The notes beneath the pieces were generated by a model. That model was not told where the DNA came from, did no database searches, and worked only from the letters and a program-made list of their open reading frames with translations. DNA of 64,000 bases from assembly GCA_964007475.1 (NCBI GenBank), contig OZ023273.1, positions 24,725,557-24,789,556 on the forward strand, in the 5' to 3' direction. Of this stretch, positions 12,410 to 27,154 are shown piece by piece. Source of the stretch: Hybos culiciformis. Its lineage: Eukaryota > Arthropoda > Insecta > Diptera > Hybotidae. The stretch's first letter is position 1, and the number at the start of each line of letters is the position of its first letter. The position numbers and the translations under genes were made by a program.

Positions 12410-14034
12410 TTTAAATTGTTAAAATTTTTATTTGGAACTCGTAATCGTTATGAAAACATAAAAGTCCTTCAAACATCAAACGGTTTTCTGAAGAAATATT
12501 ATTATTATAGTTGAAAGTCATATGATGCATATAATGCTTAAATGCAGTGTTTAACTACTTTTTTAAATTCTCCTTTGTCATATATTCAAAGGAGAATCTA
12601 TCTTTGTATCTTATCATACAGTTTTAAAGTATGATGCCTTATTTTTTCACTGTATGTCCATACTTCTAAATGTGTTAAGCTTAAACTTCAAATATGTTTT
12701 TTTTAATTATATTATAACATTATATTATAACATCAGAAACTTAAAAATGTTTTTTGTAATTATATTATATTTAATTTTGCTAATTTATATTAGATGAACA
12801 AATTTCTTTTTTTACAAATTTGAAAAGTACCCTTTTGAATTTAAAAATAAATCAATTGGAAAAAAATTCAAAAAGGTTTTGTATCACATTGATATTAAAA
12901 ACAGTCTTGTACACACAAATTTAGTCGCAATAATTCGTAAGATTCACTTTTGCTCAAAAAGTACGAGATTTGAAATGAAGCGTTAAAAATGTTTGCTTTT
13001 TTTATTGGTATTTTTGAAGTTCGAAAAGCTTACAATATGAAAAAAATTTGCATAAAAAAACTATTATTTAAAAAAAAACTGTTCACACTTTCAAAATATT
13101 CAACAAAATAATTTATTAAACTTATTAAAAAAGAAAAGAATTAAAACTTGTAAACAACAAGTTCATGTAACTCTGATTTTTCGGATACAATGATACAGTG
13201 ATTTTTTTTTAATATTCCATCACTTCAGAACTTCATTTTACTTACGAATTCAGTGAAAAAAAAAATTTCATGGTTTGTTGGCATTCCTTTTTAATATTTG
13301 ATGTAATTTTGAATATTTTGTAATTTCATTTTCTTATCTTTTCTAAAAAAAAAAATATATATGATATTATAAAAAAAAAAAAAAAAACCCAAAAGTAAGT
13401 TAATGTGAAAATTTTTCTTTTCAAATTGTATATTTTAACTTACATATAATATTATGTACGTTACGTACACATGTAGCTGCAATTTTCGTAACTGCGCACT
13501 TAAAATTATAATAATATTTCATGCTTTAGTTTTTCACATTATACAAAACATCAGATTATTGTTATACTCACATATTATTTTATATTTTATTGTCAAAATA
13601 ATCAACAAAATTCATGAAATTTGTTATAATACATATTTTTTTATTTTTAATGCTGCATTTATCTATCTTTTACAACAATATACAAAACTTTTCAAATTTT
13701 ATTTTTATTTTTTTTCATAAAAACTCTATTTTCATGCTTTATTTGAATGAAAATATAAATTCATCGCGTTTAAAATGCCAAAATTTGACTTGAAAAGATA
13801 TCAGAGAAAGAAAGAAACTTTACATTCCAGAACTGAATAAATTAGCTCTATAAATGAGAAGAAAAAATCAAACCGTAAAAGGAAGAGATTATAATACGTA
13901 ATAGTTAGAATTAGAACTAGGTTTAAGTATGAGAAATAAAAGCTGTTTATTTTCTTTAGTTTGCCAACTATGTAACTTAAGATATTTTACTTATTTCTAC
14001 TTTATACTGTAACTATAAAATCTAAACATATGGT
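12410..14034. other. gene-free A/T-rich stretch
   Basis: No supportable gene. The ORF at 13454-13720 is A/T-driven with no motif. Confidence 0.5.
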
Positions 14035-14619
14035 CAGTGCCGGATAGCCCATATGGACACTTTGGGCAGTTGTCCAGGGCCCACCAAATGATTATACTTC
14101 TACTAAAATTATTTCTAATAAAAAATTACATATTTTACATTTAATACCCTTTTTGTACTGGCAATACATAGACGTCTCAAAACACTCTTTTGAAAAAGTT
14201 TTACACTTCCTTAGCACTTACTTTTGACAGAGAAAAACAAATTTTCATTGCTTATGAATTTATTGTTCTGTTTGCTATTATTTTTTGACAAAAAATAAGT
14301 GTAACCACCATGAAATAATTAATTTAAGGCAGAAAAACAACAAAAAATAATAATCTACAAACTGCAATGCGACAAAGTATGTACTTAGAAGAGTCTTTCT
14401 TTCGGTTCGAGTTTTTTTTTTATATGGCGAAAGAAGAAAGAGAACTGAAAGAAAGACATCTTTCGCTAGAACCAATATTAATACTGCCAGTGCAGAAACG
14501 CTATAACACATTTTATGTCAATGGATTTGCGATTAATCAGTATATTTACATTTACTTTTTAAAAAAAGGCTCTTAGAATCTTTTGCCCAGGGGCCCAGTG
14601 AATGCTCTATCCGGCACTG
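14035..14619. mobile_element. hAT-type element, non-autonomous, 585 bp
   Basis: The left tip CAGTGCCGGATAG and right tip CTATCCGGCACTG are a perfect 13-bp inverted repeat. Subterminal GGGCAGTTGTCCAGGGCCC and GCCCAGGGGCCCAG segments are also complementary in part. It is flanked by a perfect 8-bp duplication CATATGGT (14027-14034 and 14620-14627). Eight-bp duplications and these tips indicate hAT. The interior has overlapping short ORFs on both strands (14278-14576) but no recognised transposase domain. Confidence 0.88.
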
Positions 14620-17600
14620 CATATGGTATAGAATTTTCAGCTTAAATTTCTGAATTTGTTAAAATTAAATATACACTATGATTAAACACAACACTGTTAT
14701 CTAAGCTTATTGTTATAGAATCTATTACAAGCTTAAATAACAGTGTATAGAACATAAACATCATATTATTATCATTTCTATCATCAAAACTTTTATAGTT
14801 TATCGCAACTCTTTTTTGCATTAAAATATAATTTGAGCATTTTGGATGTAGAATAATTAATATAAAAAATTAAAACAAAATGTTTTTTAAAACATTTTTG
14901 ACAAAATTTATTGAAATTTTTGTTGTCTTATCAAAAACATAAATAATAATTAGTGTAATTCTGTATATTATTACATACTATAATTATAAAATATTTCATT
15001 ATCGAGTTTCAAGAGTTTTATAATGATAAAATTTCAAAGTCAACCATTCAAAAAAGAAATTATAAATTCAAAACATTTTAAAACGATTTCAAATTATTCA
15101 AAAAATAAAAGAATTTTATGTATATATTTTTTTTCAATTTAATTCCTGAAATGAAATAATAAATCATCCCATTTAATGAAAAATAAGAAAATTAAATGAA
15201 AATTTTTTTGCAGGTATTCAATTCAAATATTCAACATTTTTCAAAAAAAAAAAAAAAAAAAAAAAAAAGGAGAAAAAAATATTAAAATATCAAAAATAAT
15301 AAATCATTACATTGTTTCTGTTTTAAAATGATTTCTGGTCGTTTTTTTATTTTTATATTTTTTTTTTTTTTGGGTTAATGAATAAAATAATTATGGAAAA
15401 CGATGAAAAAGTTTTTAGTAAAATGGAAAAATAAGGAAAAAAAAAAAATTAATATATAACATTTAAAATTAATCTCATGTTGGTTTATACGATCAAAAAT
15501 TATTATTTAACTTAAGATAGTTTGCTCTGTGCAATCAATAATATGGAAAAAAAAAATCATCAATTATCAAATTCAATGTCTCGTTTTTATCAGAGTCAAC
15601 ATATAATCTTTAGATCTGATCTTCATTCATGGTGGCACTAAAAGCCGATATAATATTGAATTCATGTAAATTGAATTGCCTCAAGAAACATTTTTTTGAA
15701 TAATAAGTTAATAAGTCAATTGTAACATATAAAAGTATTTTAATTAACTCGAACAAATTTTTACTAATGTTCTATAAAATTATTAAGTGATTTAAGGATT
15801 GAGTTTTAAAGTTCGATAATTTTTTTTACATTCCTGTCCCCAATTACGATTTGGATTTTTTTTCATTCTGTCTCAAATTAAGCCTTCTATCAAAGCATTA
15901 TTCTAAGATACCCAGTTTGTCTAAACAAACCAGATTCAAATATTATTAATTTTTTTCCGTTCAAATTTATAAATAATACCATTTTCTGAGTTACAGGATA
16001 AAACAGAAAAAAAAAATTAATACTTTTATTCATTATTTAATATTCATTAAAATGTAAAATACCTTTGAAAAAAAAAGGAGTAAAACAACATTAATTTCAG
16101 AGAAAAAAAAAAAAGGAAATGATAATGTTTTTAAAGTATTACAGTCATATATTATTATGGTTATTATTGTTTTTTATTATATTTTTATTTTGTTATTATA
16201 ATTTTTCAATTTTTTTATTTTTTATTTTTTTTTATTTACTTCATAATATTGAATAAAAAAAGGGATAAGTGTAAGAAATTAAAAAACAAATTATTTTATA
16301 TTGGCTTAATTACATTTATTATTGATGAAAAAAATTCATTCATATACAAACATATTAAGATACATATAGTATATTTATATAGCCGGAATTATTTTATTAA
16401 AAATTGTCGGAAAATCAATGTTTTTCACTTTTAAATTGAAAAGGAAATATAGAGCAAGGGAAATTATATTATTTAATATTTTCATTATTACTGATCTTTT
16501 CTTTCAATAACATATACTAATATAAACTGCTTTTTGATCAAATTTAAACTAATAATTTCAAAACAATGATTTTTATCCATTTATAAATATAATAAATAAA
16601 ATGCAACTATGGTCTTAGCCACCCCTTCCATTTTATTTAATATCTTAAAAACATTCACTGTAATTAAGGTATACTAAATAAATAAATAAATAAATATACT
16701 AATATTAGCTAAACCTTGGTTGTCAAATTAATCATTTCCGTTTGAAATAAATTGCTATATTGCTTTCATTTATAAGTTTCATTAAGGATCTCAATAGAAA
16801 GCAGAATAAGATTTTCATAAGATTTTTAATATCAGTAGGAATTTATATTTTTTTTATTTATTTCTTAAAGAACTAATCATAATTGAGTAGTTTATAAAAT
16901 CTGTCATTAACAATTTTCTTTAATGATAATGTCTGTTTAAAAATATTTATAGTTATTATTTAACAAGAGACGAACTTAATATACCAAATTTAATTAAGAT
17001 AACTTTAAAATAACCTCAACTTTCAAAATTTGAAATCTGCTCAATTTTATCAGAATACCAAAAGTATACATATCTTTGAGATAGTAAATTAAAAATTAAA
17101 TATTTTAATTATAATATACTTAAATAGTATCTGGTAAAAAGACATACAAACTTTGTAAAAAAAAAAAAAATATGATAATCTAATATTTGGAACTTAGTAT
17201 ATTTGGAACTAAGTATACATATATATTTACATTTAGAAAACCACCAAATTGTATATATATTTACCACTTCAAACAAAATTCATAGGTTTTTAATATCTAA
17301 ATATTAGATATAGAAAAAGCACGTATAGAAAACTCATTTTAGAAAAATAAATTTTTTAGCACATTAATAAAACATCAAATAAAAATTTAAAATTAGAAAA
17401 CATTGTAATCGCAATATGTTTGCATTATCGGAATGATAAACAACCTAACGTGTTTCTATTCCTGGTATATATATATAGAGTGCATAAGCTAAAATCTAGC
17501 GCGAATTTTTGTTATAATAAAATATTTAAGTGTTATCATAACTTACAAGAACGTGTTACAAATATTTTAATTTATTGTGCTATTTCTGTCACATAAGAAG

Positions 17601-17750
17601 ACCAAAAAAGCAGTTATATAGTAAAATCCATTTTACCTGTAAAATTTACACCAATTTTGGAATTTGAAGTAAAAAAACCAATATACCTACTATCATACAA
17701 TTCTTTTAATTCATATCAACAGATAAGAATTGGAATTTAAAATTTTCATA
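14620..17750. other. gene-free A/T-rich stretch
   Basis: No gene recognised. Contains an A run at about 15243-15268 and an (AATA)n microsatellite near 16676-16694. The ORF at 16249-16434 has low complexity. Confidence 0.5.
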
Positions 17751-17809
17751 CATGTACATCATTGGTCTAAAACTATATGACATGTACATCATTGGTCTAA
17801 AACTATATC
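17751..17809. repeat. 30-bp tandem duplication, two copies
   Basis: The segment beginning CATGTACATCATTGGTC and ending AAAACTATAT is repeated head to tail at 17751 and 17781, essentially identical. Confidence 0.9.
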
Positions 17810-20800
17810 ATCCAAAATTGTTGGCAATGTCTTTTTTATGAATTCAACTTCAACGCAATTGTATATGACGATAAAATTCAAAATTCAATGAAGTCAAAAA
17901 AAATACAAATTAACAAAAATACAAATTACAAAAAAAAGAAAATGTATCTACAAAGTCTTAGTCCCTAGATACAAACTTATACCAATATGCATATCGTGTT
18001 AAATCACATTGATTCTCTTTCCTCTCGAATTGCAGTTGACTTGGTACTAAGATCTAAGAAGACCTTTTTGATACGTCTTGTGGCATTTGAAACCAATTAA
18101 TATTAGAATTTGAACATAGCATAAGTGTAACATGATTCAAAATTCATGTCGCATTTTTCTACTGCATGACTTGTCCCTTTTATTTTATGATTCATTTCTT
18201 TTTTCCTGTTTCTTTTATTAAATAATTCTTTTTCTAAAATTTTATCCTTTCGGTATTTTTTTTTTATATATATTATATTCTTGCTGAATTTTTATACTAC
18301 ACGTTTATCTTATCAGGAAAAAATGTTACATATGCAAGACAACTATTTTTTTTTTTTTTGAAACATAACCAAGCTCACTTACAACACTTCTTTTTTTGTT
18401 ATCAACATTTTCTTCTCCCATTAAAATTCAGGAATTTCCAAAATAAATTTAATATGACTTAATTTCTTTAAAATAAGACTCTTATATTATAAGAAAAGGA
18501 CATCTTCAGTGTACGTTAAGTTAACAACCTTAAGGGTTTGATATCATTTTACAATGATAATATTATTATTATCATTTATAGAGCTTTTAACCGTAAAAAC
18601 CTTTCAGAAATCAAAGTTATTTTTACAAAAAAAAAAAAAAACTATATTTAATTTAAAATACATACTTATACTTGTGTACTGCAAGTACATGTAATTTTGA
18701 AGAATATTGTATTAGAAACTTTATTTTATTTTTTGATTTTGGTTTTAAATACTAAAAGATAATTATGTAAAGAACAAATCTAAGAATTTTTGACCGATGA
18801 AACTTTGTCTTTGTTCAAATGAAGAATCAATTTTTCTTTCCATATTTATATCCGTGCAAGAAGAAGAAGAAAATTTATAGGTCGAATTGTCATCCGTTCA
18901 TATCATTTAAATTATTTTTAAACGCGTAAGAAGTAAAATTACCATTTTGTTAAAAGTCAATATTTGTATTTACATGCATATCAATAGCTTATATCCAGCA
19001 CTAAATTTAAAAACTAGTGAAATAACTAACACATATGCAGTTCTTGGGCTGATTTCTGGAATCGACAATTAAAATATTCTTTACATATGTCAATACTTTG
19101 AGTACTTCATTATGGTTCATTGAGGATTTAATTTAATCTTTAAATTTATTTGATACTCAAAATGATTGTAATAAGTGCTCCATGGCATAATGTAAGTTTT
19201 GTTCTCCATTGACATAATTTTACAAAATACTGAATTCAATTAAATTTTCCCGATTAAATATTTGAATTACAACAAAATCCTTTTATTAAAAATAATATTG
19301 ATACTTATGTTTCTAATAATATTATTGTTTCTTTTCAATAAGAATAAAATTAGTCTGATTATTTTTTTTTATTTAATTAATCTATTAGTTACAAATTTTA
19401 AAGTAAAAACTTTTACATCCACATAAAAGAAAATAAAAATTTTCTCAACCCTGAAAAAAATCATAGCATTATCTTCAGGTGCTGCAAAAACTATTTATCT
19501 TAAATTTCTCCAATAATGATATAAAATCATATTTTTGTCATTTTTAGTTTTTTTTTTTTCTATTTAAAGACGTTGTCTCTACCAGTTTTTTAACACATTT
19601 ATCATTTAATGTCATTAGTATAGTGAAAAATGCCAATGAATGAAGAAATAGTTGTAATCCGGTTTCTTGACTTTAAGAAGATTGTTTATATTGTTTTGTT
19701 ATACGTTTTATTATACTTATATTTATGTATATATAATTTTCTTTTGAAACTTTTCTTTTGGTGTGTTGTGTGTATATGTATAGGTTATAAGAAGGAAAAT
19801 TAAAATAATAGTAATAAACTTTGTTGCAATGAAACTATTTAAGAAAATTACTCTCATGTATCTGTTCAATGTAAAACAAAACCACAAACTTCTCAGAAAT
19901 GTACATTTCCCTCATTTAAATTTGGTTAAGAAAATCTTATTAAAGTAATGGTATGATGGGGTTGAAAAAAATATTTTTGCATAAGATGTTGAAAGAAATT
20001 ATAAAAGTTAAATGAAAATTTAATTCTTATAAGTTTACATTAATATCAATAGTTTTTTTTTTTTTTAATTAATTAAAAGAGAACATTGTTTTTGTAAGGA
20101 AAAAAGTTATAAGTTGAGTGAACCATTTGCCAGACTAATTGTTCTTTTAAAAACACACTCCGGTAAGTTTCCAATTAATTATTTTGGCGGTTTTCCGTGA
20201 GATATAATCCAAAAGTTAGACTTTGTTTGCAGTCAACTATACAGCAATGACTAAAAATAGATGCGATTTTATTACTTAATTGATTTGAATGAAACTAAAA
20301 TTTAAAAATATTTATGAATAAACAAAATTACGGCAGTTTAATATTTTGTTTTTTAATTATTCTTTTTTGACTTATGTAATTTGAAATTCTTAACATAAAT
20401 TTTATAAATAAATATGTTAGAAAAGATTATATTTTTTCCAGGAACTTTTAACGATTTCATCCGGAGAAACGTTAAGCTATGAAGCCTATTCTTAAAAGTT
20501 GTTAACGAGCAAAAAATAACCTGAGTACATCTCTCAGTATCTACAATTCTACATTCTACATGATTTTTACTCTAAGTCTTCAATAGAGCTATACAGAGTT
20601 GAAAAATTATAGACAGACAGTTAATATAATCATACTAAAAAAATAAAGATTTTAATATAGAAAATCATTCAAAAATTTTATTCTCACAACTATATCCATA
20701 TACCAACACATTTAATAAGTCCTAGCACATTCATATTCATTTACCAGAAAAATCCAAGAACTTACTTAATCTGAAATAACTTTAAAATTAAAATTATTTC

Positions 20801-23800
20801 AAATTATACATAAAAAAAACTAAAAAAGAACATAATCCATAATTAAAAGAACATAATCCATAAAATCCCTCACTTGGAGTATTTAAGAATAAAAAAAATT
20901 TCTTTCTTCCACCATTATGATAAGCATCTTCTCTCTATAATTCTCTTTTAATTCGACTATATAACTTTACCCTTTTTAAATCTAAACACAAGACAATATT
21001 TTGAATAACTTTTATAAATAATATTTCTGAAGTTAAAATAATTACAAAAAAAAAACTTCATCCTTCGCGACTAATGTTAACTTTAAAAATGAAATGAAAA
21101 AAAAAATTAAAAAGAAAATTGTTTTGATATGTTTAGTTTTAATAAGACCAAAATTTGAAAATTATATTTTAAAAATGATAATAAAACATCGTCGTGTGTT
21201 AAACTTTTATAGCAGGTGACATTCCCAGGAAATTTGAAATTGAAAAATACCATAAATTTTAAAAATTCATATTGTGAGTTAACTTTCCTTTTTTTTTTTT
21301 TTTTGTTTAAAAGTTTTGCATAAAATTTAGTTAAGTCAAAGTAATCTTTTATTTTAGGTTTTTAATAAATAGGAATCATAGTGAATAAATTTATAATAAT
21401 TATAAAAATGTACCAAGTAAAAATTACTTGATATATTTAACGAAACGATGAATAAAACTGAAAATTATATAACAAAACCATCTTAATTAAGTTATAGCTG
21501 AAAATGAAGATGTATTTCGTTTAAATATCAAGTTAAAAATTCTAAGTAGTTTGTATTTCAAATTTTTAAAATTTAATGATACAAGAAATAAGTTTAATAT
21601 ATATATATATTTGTATTTAATTCTGCTGTAATTAAACAAAGTATAAATAAAAATTATGAACTCGCAAAATTTAAAATCAATTTTGGCTTTAAATGAAAAT
21701 GGTTTATAAAAGTTTATATTTCTTAGAGGAAAAATGTAACGGTGGAAATCGTATCCGTAACCATAATGTGTTTTGATAAAAGGCTAGCATTAAAAATAAA
21801 ACTTTCTGAACTTATTTATAAGCATGAGCGTTGTTCTCATTCATAACTTTTTTTTTTAAATATTTTAGACCATCTACCCTGACTAGGAATGTTACAAACA
21901 AGTGAATCCATTTTTTATCCCTATCGTAACACTAAATATATGAGTAAATAAAGAAATTTTTTTTTTCTCAAAATTAAATTTTTTTGTATAACTTTGAAGA
22001 AAACTAACTGAGTTAGTTAATCATTCACGTAAATTTTTATGGGTTAAAAACTTTCATTATACATTTTTTATAATAAACTGCTTTTTAAGGTCAACCACGA
22101 AAATTAATCTTGGATCCAAAAAAAAAAAAAAAAAAATACGAAAGAATAATTTTCCTATTAAAACAAAAAAAAAATCCATTAAATTTTCACATTAAATCCT
22201 TCTGCCACAAGGATATTGTGCTTTAAAAAATACAATAATAAAAAAAAAAAAAACTTCTGAGCTATTAAAAAAAAAAGTTAAATTCCTACGTTTATTTATT
22301 TAATGCACTAAATTTATGCACACTTAAATTAAAATATTATGCAAATTAAATCAAAACAGCAGGATACAGAGAGAGAGCGCAAAAAAAAAACTATACGTAT
22401 CTTTACTTTGATATGCTTTTGTCATTTTTAAATAATGGCGTTAACTTTGCATTAAAATAACATAAAACTGAAAAAAAAAAAAGAAAATATGTATGTATGT
22501 ACGTATGTACGTATTTATAAAAAATAAAATTAAAATAAAAATATTATTGTTTCAAAAACAAAAAGAAATTATACAAAAATGAAATTAAAGTCAACAAGTT
22601 GAAGGATTCACAACATTTTTATTATTCTGACACATACAATTTTTTCTCGTTTTTATATATGTATATTTTTTATTCCTTTTTTTTTCTTTTTTTGCGCTTT
22701 TCCTTTCAATCTTATTTCAATACACAATTCAAGGATCAATATTATCCTTTTTCTTTTTTTTTTTTTTCATACCCCTTGTCAATTTTATTTTTCAATTCAA
22801 TAGCTAATTCACAAAAAAAAAATAAAACAGAGCTATATAAAACTTATCAATTCAAAACCAATTTTTATGGACTTTTATTGTTTTTTTTTTTTTTTTTGGT
22901 ATCAAAAAAAAAAGCCAGAAAAAAAATCGATCGATTTTAAAATTTGAAGTTAATCGAAATATTAAACTTGACGAGCTACATAAGAGAGAGATGTATTCAA
23001 TAAACTGCGTTTATAAACTTTCAATTTTTAATAAGTTTTTTTTTTTTTGTTACCAATTAACACCAAAAACAAAGCTTATTATTTCTTATACAAATTGACA
23101 TAATGATTGACTTGAATAAAACTTGACTATGCACATAGAATTTATTCATTTTTCAAACGATAAGAAAAAAGAAACTTTTTCAAAAAGACAGTGTTTCATT
23201 TTAGCAACAATAATTCTGTTGTACCGACCACAAGCTGCTAGTTACAAAAGCTTACTTTTAATTAAGATAACAAAATTTGCAATTTCATTCAGTAGTTAAA
23301 GTTTTAAACATTGTAGAAAATTATCACTGCGTCTATCGCTAACGTGTTTCAATAAGCTTTTAACTATATAAATATAAACGTGATTAATAAGTATTTCATT
23401 ATATTTTAAAAAGTTTTTATTCAGTTTAATTAATATTGACTTTAGATTGTAGCTTCTTTTTATTTTTCCAATTTCCGTGAACTATTATGAACATTAGCAA
23501 ATCGATTTAGACAGTTGAATAAATAATATTAAATAAGGAATAATAGTAAAAACATGTGCATACTTATTTCTATTGAAAAAAACATATAGAATGAAAAATA
23601 AAATATATAGGCTAAAGTCTGGGTGCTGATATACTAGTCTAATTAACTTTTTAAACTTTTTTTTTTTCGAGAAAAGTTACGGAATAGTAAGATACTCATT
23701 CCGGAACATAATATAGGTGGTATAATATTAGTTTGGATATAGGTAAGGACGTCACGGCCCGTTGAACTTAATATCACTATATTTAGCTGTATTAAGGTAT

Positions 23801-25620
23801 TAGATTTTTTTTTTCACTCGAATTTTTCCGCATCCTCTGCCGATTCCGGTGTTTATTTTCTTTATGTATACGTTACATATATAGTAAAGTTCATTAGGGC
23901 CAGTTGTACGCAAAATCCAGGCTAAAACTGTTTTATTTTGATCTTTATAGTGAAGAGACGAGCTCGATACGAAGAATTATGATTTATGTACAATGTATAC
24001 ATTATTAAAGTGTTGGATGTGAACAAAAAAAAATTATATGCATGTACTGTACTGTACATGTAATAATATGTTAATCATTAAATTAACCCACAGGAAAGTA
24101 AAATGAATCAACAGGCTGTAATTTTCAATTTTAGTCAGATCTTAACAAAATAATAAAAAAAAATCCCCAATTATATACATATATATTTTTTTCTTTAATT
24201 TCCTTTCAAAAAAAAAAAAAATTTCGAACCAAGGCACACTTCAATAAAAAAAAAAAACTAACAAAACCTAAAGCAATAATAATATAGCCATACTAGAGTT
24301 ATCATATTAATAGAAAATAATAATATTATAAAAATAAAAAATCCGTCATCAATCAAAAATTCTAATCACGATTTTCTTTATTTATTTTGTTTTCTTTATA
24401 AATATTTTTCTTCAAATTTACTAATGAAATTTTAATCTTAAAAATGCACCATATTTAAAAAAAAACATAAAAAAGAAAATTTCAACATCCTTGAGTTAAT
24501 ACACCACTTTGCTCTTCAGAAAATGAAAATAATTAAATTTGCAAAAAGAAAAAAAAAAAGGAAAAATTAAAAAGAAATAAAAAAAAAAAAAAAACTGTTT
24601 AAAAACTCCCACAATAAAGTCTATAATTTCCATAGATGGATAGAAAAGAAAAATTTGTTTTTCTTCTTTTTTTTTTCCTCTTCTTTTTTTGTAGATTTTT
24701 CATTTTCTAATGTCCTTTTTTTCTCTCTCTATCTCGAAACCATTCAATAGATTGACATTTCCCTGAGGCAACATTATTTAATATTCTACTTTCCTACTAT
24801 GCTGATGCTGAGCTAAAAGGAAATATGTATATGTACTTGGGTTTAAAAACTGACAAAAAGTAAAAAGTAAAAAAAGAAACTAAGAATAAAACGTTTTCTT
24901 CCACAAAAATAAATTCAAAAGTCATGCAATTTTTTTTTTTATAATTCTTAAGTTAAATAAAAACTGAACTCAATATGTATATATATATATAGTATATACA
25001 TAAAGAACCAGTTCAATAATAAAAAAATAAACAGAAAAAACTGATAATAAAAGGTGGAAAATTTTCAATTGAATTTCAATATTCTATGAAAAGGATAAAT
25101 TATTACGCACCACATTCAAAAGGACATTTTTAATTTATATGCAAAAAGGAAGAAAAATAAGAAAAATAGGAAACAATAAAAAAAAATTTTTGAAGAAGAA
25201 AACTAAAATGAAAAATTATTTTACGACATTTATATACATATAATAAATGTAACTTTAAGAGCTTGACAGATAAATTTTCTAAAACAGTGTATTTAGAGAT
25301 CATGTAGTTTTATAGCTATGTATTTATTTTATAGATGAATTTCAATTAAATTTTTATATGGAAGAAATTTTTTTTTAATTTATTATTGTCTAAATTTTTT
25401 TTTTCTCTGACTGTTCGTTGACTTTTAATGTCTTTTGTTTGTTTCTGAGTACGATGATTTTTATTGAAAATTTTAACACAAATATGATGTTTTAAATATT
25501 TTTATGTGTATTTTTTCCAATTAATTTATTTTTCATTTTCTAATAAATTTTTTATGTATTTTAATTTAAGTTCAGAAATATACGAATATTTAAAAATTGT
25601 GAAACTTAGATAAAATAGAA
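17810..25620. other. gene-free A/T-rich stretch
   Basis: No convincing gene or element. Minor items are a 16-bp tandem repeat (AAGAACATAATCCATA) near 20826-20861, a GTAC/GTAT microsatellite near 22491-22514, and many A/T runs. The ORF at 22599-22940 is Phe/Tyr/Ser low complexity. A slightly less A/T-rich patch near 23740-23850 could not be assigned. Long introns or distal untranslated sequence of an outside gene cannot be excluded. Confidence 0.45.
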
Positions 25621-25625
25621 AGATC

Positions 25626-25883
25626 TTAAAGCTCGCCAACAACAATTGTACAAGTGGTAAACAGAAACAGTCCTACGTACTGGTTCAGCGAAGTGAATAA
25701 GATTATCAGAAATCCTCTCATTATCGGATCCATCAAAAAACAACTTCCTTTTTTTTTACTGAGAAGCCATAATTTTTCCGTTTGGTCAGAATTTATCAAA
25801 AATAAGGCATTTTCGTGTATTCCTTCAGAGCACGAATGGACTGAAAAGGTTTCTTTTTCGTAATCATGAGCTTTTCCACACAT
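25626..25883 (-). CDS. hypothetical 85-residue ORF, uncertain
   Basis: An open frame lies just downstream of SP1 on the same strand. It starts MCGKAHDYEKE, has a Ser/Cys/Glu-containing middle, and ends in a hydrophobic stretch that could be one membrane segment (about residues 54-83). Its composition is less A/T-biased than the surroundings, which is why it is kept. A plus-strand ORF (25654-25863) overlaps it, so one or both are chance. No family is recognised. It could be an isolated exon of another gene or non-coding. Confidence 0.2.
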   Translation of the reverse strand: MCGKAHDYEKETFSVHSCSEGIHENALFLINSDQTEKLWLLSKKKGSCFLMDPIMRGFLIILFTSLNQYVGLFLFTTCTIVVGEL

Positions 25884-26048
25884 CCAGAGTTTAAAAGATT
25901 AAAAGTCGATGAATTGAAACGGATTTAATATTTATCGAGTTGCATGCTTTCTTCGCCAGAAATTCTTAATTGCTTACGATTTCTAAGTCGTATCAAAACT
26001 AGTTTTAAAATTATACAGAAATAAAAAAAATGCACTCAAAATTAATTA

Positions 26049-27065
26049 TTATTTATTGATTCTACTTTCAATCCAATCTAAGAAATTTGAAACTCTGGCG
26101 TAAGCATCGGGACGACGACTTCCGCATTGACTGGCTACAAAACTTGCCACACCAACTAATTCATCACCAACTATTGCTGGTCCGCCAGAATCTCCTTTGC
26201 AAGCACCTTCATTAGCTGGATGTTCTAAACAGATGACTTCTGGTAAGCCAAGCATTGCACGTTTGCCACATATTTCTTCAGACAAAGCAACCACAGTAGC
26301 AGATTGTAAGATTGGTGAAACAGGTGCATCATTTCCAGTTTGTCCCCAGCCGACAATTGTAACTTTTGTTTTATATGGCACTACAGTACGCCCAATTTTA
26401 ATTGGCCTTACATTATCATTAAAAACTAATGGTTTAGCCAATTCCAATAAAGCCAAATCATTTACACCTGTTTTGTGATCTTCATGAACTTCATATCGTT
26501 TTACTTGGTGCACTACACCACCTTTATATAACATAACGCTTCCAGCTTGAATTGTAAGATCCATTGGACTAAATCTGTAAATAGAAAAATGGTTAAATTT
26601 TTTTAAACTTTCTAACTTTTTAAAGATGTTGTTTTGAGGAATTAGTTCGTGATGAGTTAGTTCCCAGAGCCTACAAAGTCATCATGAGTTCTTAGAAATA
26701 TCTTAAAGAACTTTCAACAAAGCAAATCCCTTACTCTACTAGCTTGTTTAAGAAATACCATTTCAATACAAAATACAATACTTACGGATTTTTATTAGAG
26801 TATTTTGTACAATGAGCTGCAGTTAAAACGAATTTTTCCTGAAAGAAATTAAAAAAAAAAATTTATAATTTTTTCAGGTGACCGCAATCAAGGAATATTA
26901 TACATTCAAAATTGTAGCTCCACAATGATGTCGTCCTTGAAATTGAAGTGACACTATTTGTGGAAAGTCTGCTGGTTTAGCATTGGAACCTTTCAAAATT
27001 CTCGATCGATCATTAGCCGCAATGGAGCAGACAATGACTGCAAAAATAATCAGAAACTTGAACAT
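26049..27065 (-). CDS. SP1: secreted chymotrypsin-like serine protease, 3 exons
   Basis: Predicted exons are 27065-26904, 26838-26786 and 26574-26049 (246 residues). All introns are GT-AG; the first is only about 65 bp. Residues 1-17 form a signal peptide. SR22 then ILKG (23-26) is the activation site, with Arg at P1 but an unusual ILKG in place of IVGG. The catalytic set is His63 (TAAHC), Asp111 (VNDLALLEL) and Ser201 (GDSGGPA). Cysteines fit the three usual disulfides. Pocket position 189 is Gly (EGACKGDSGG) and the 226 region reads RPDAY, so a trypsin-type Asp189 is absent. The start is the Met preceding the signal peptide, 82 bp downstream of a TATAAATA. It is the most divergent of the seven three-exon genes. 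Confidence 0.93.
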
Positions 27066-27146
27066 TTTGTTAGAATTGCTATATGTCTAAAGTTCAGTTC
27101 CAACTAAGGCAGAATGAAAGTGATAACGTTTCACAATAATATTTAA

Positions 27147-27154
27147 TATTTATA
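27147..27154 (-). promoter_or_regulatory. TATA box of SP1
   Basis: TATAAATA on the minus strand, 82 bp before the start codon. The same octamer recurs at a similar place before most genes of the cluster. Confidence 0.65.

Noticed and set aside
22599..22940. 113-residue plus-strand ORF
   Set aside because: Phe/Ser/Tyr/Lys low complexity from T and A runs; no signal, domain or start context support.
25654..25863. 69-residue plus-strand ORF opposite the 85-residue minus ORF
   Set aside because: Overlaps the slightly better minus-strand candidate and has no recognised feature; neither is well supported.
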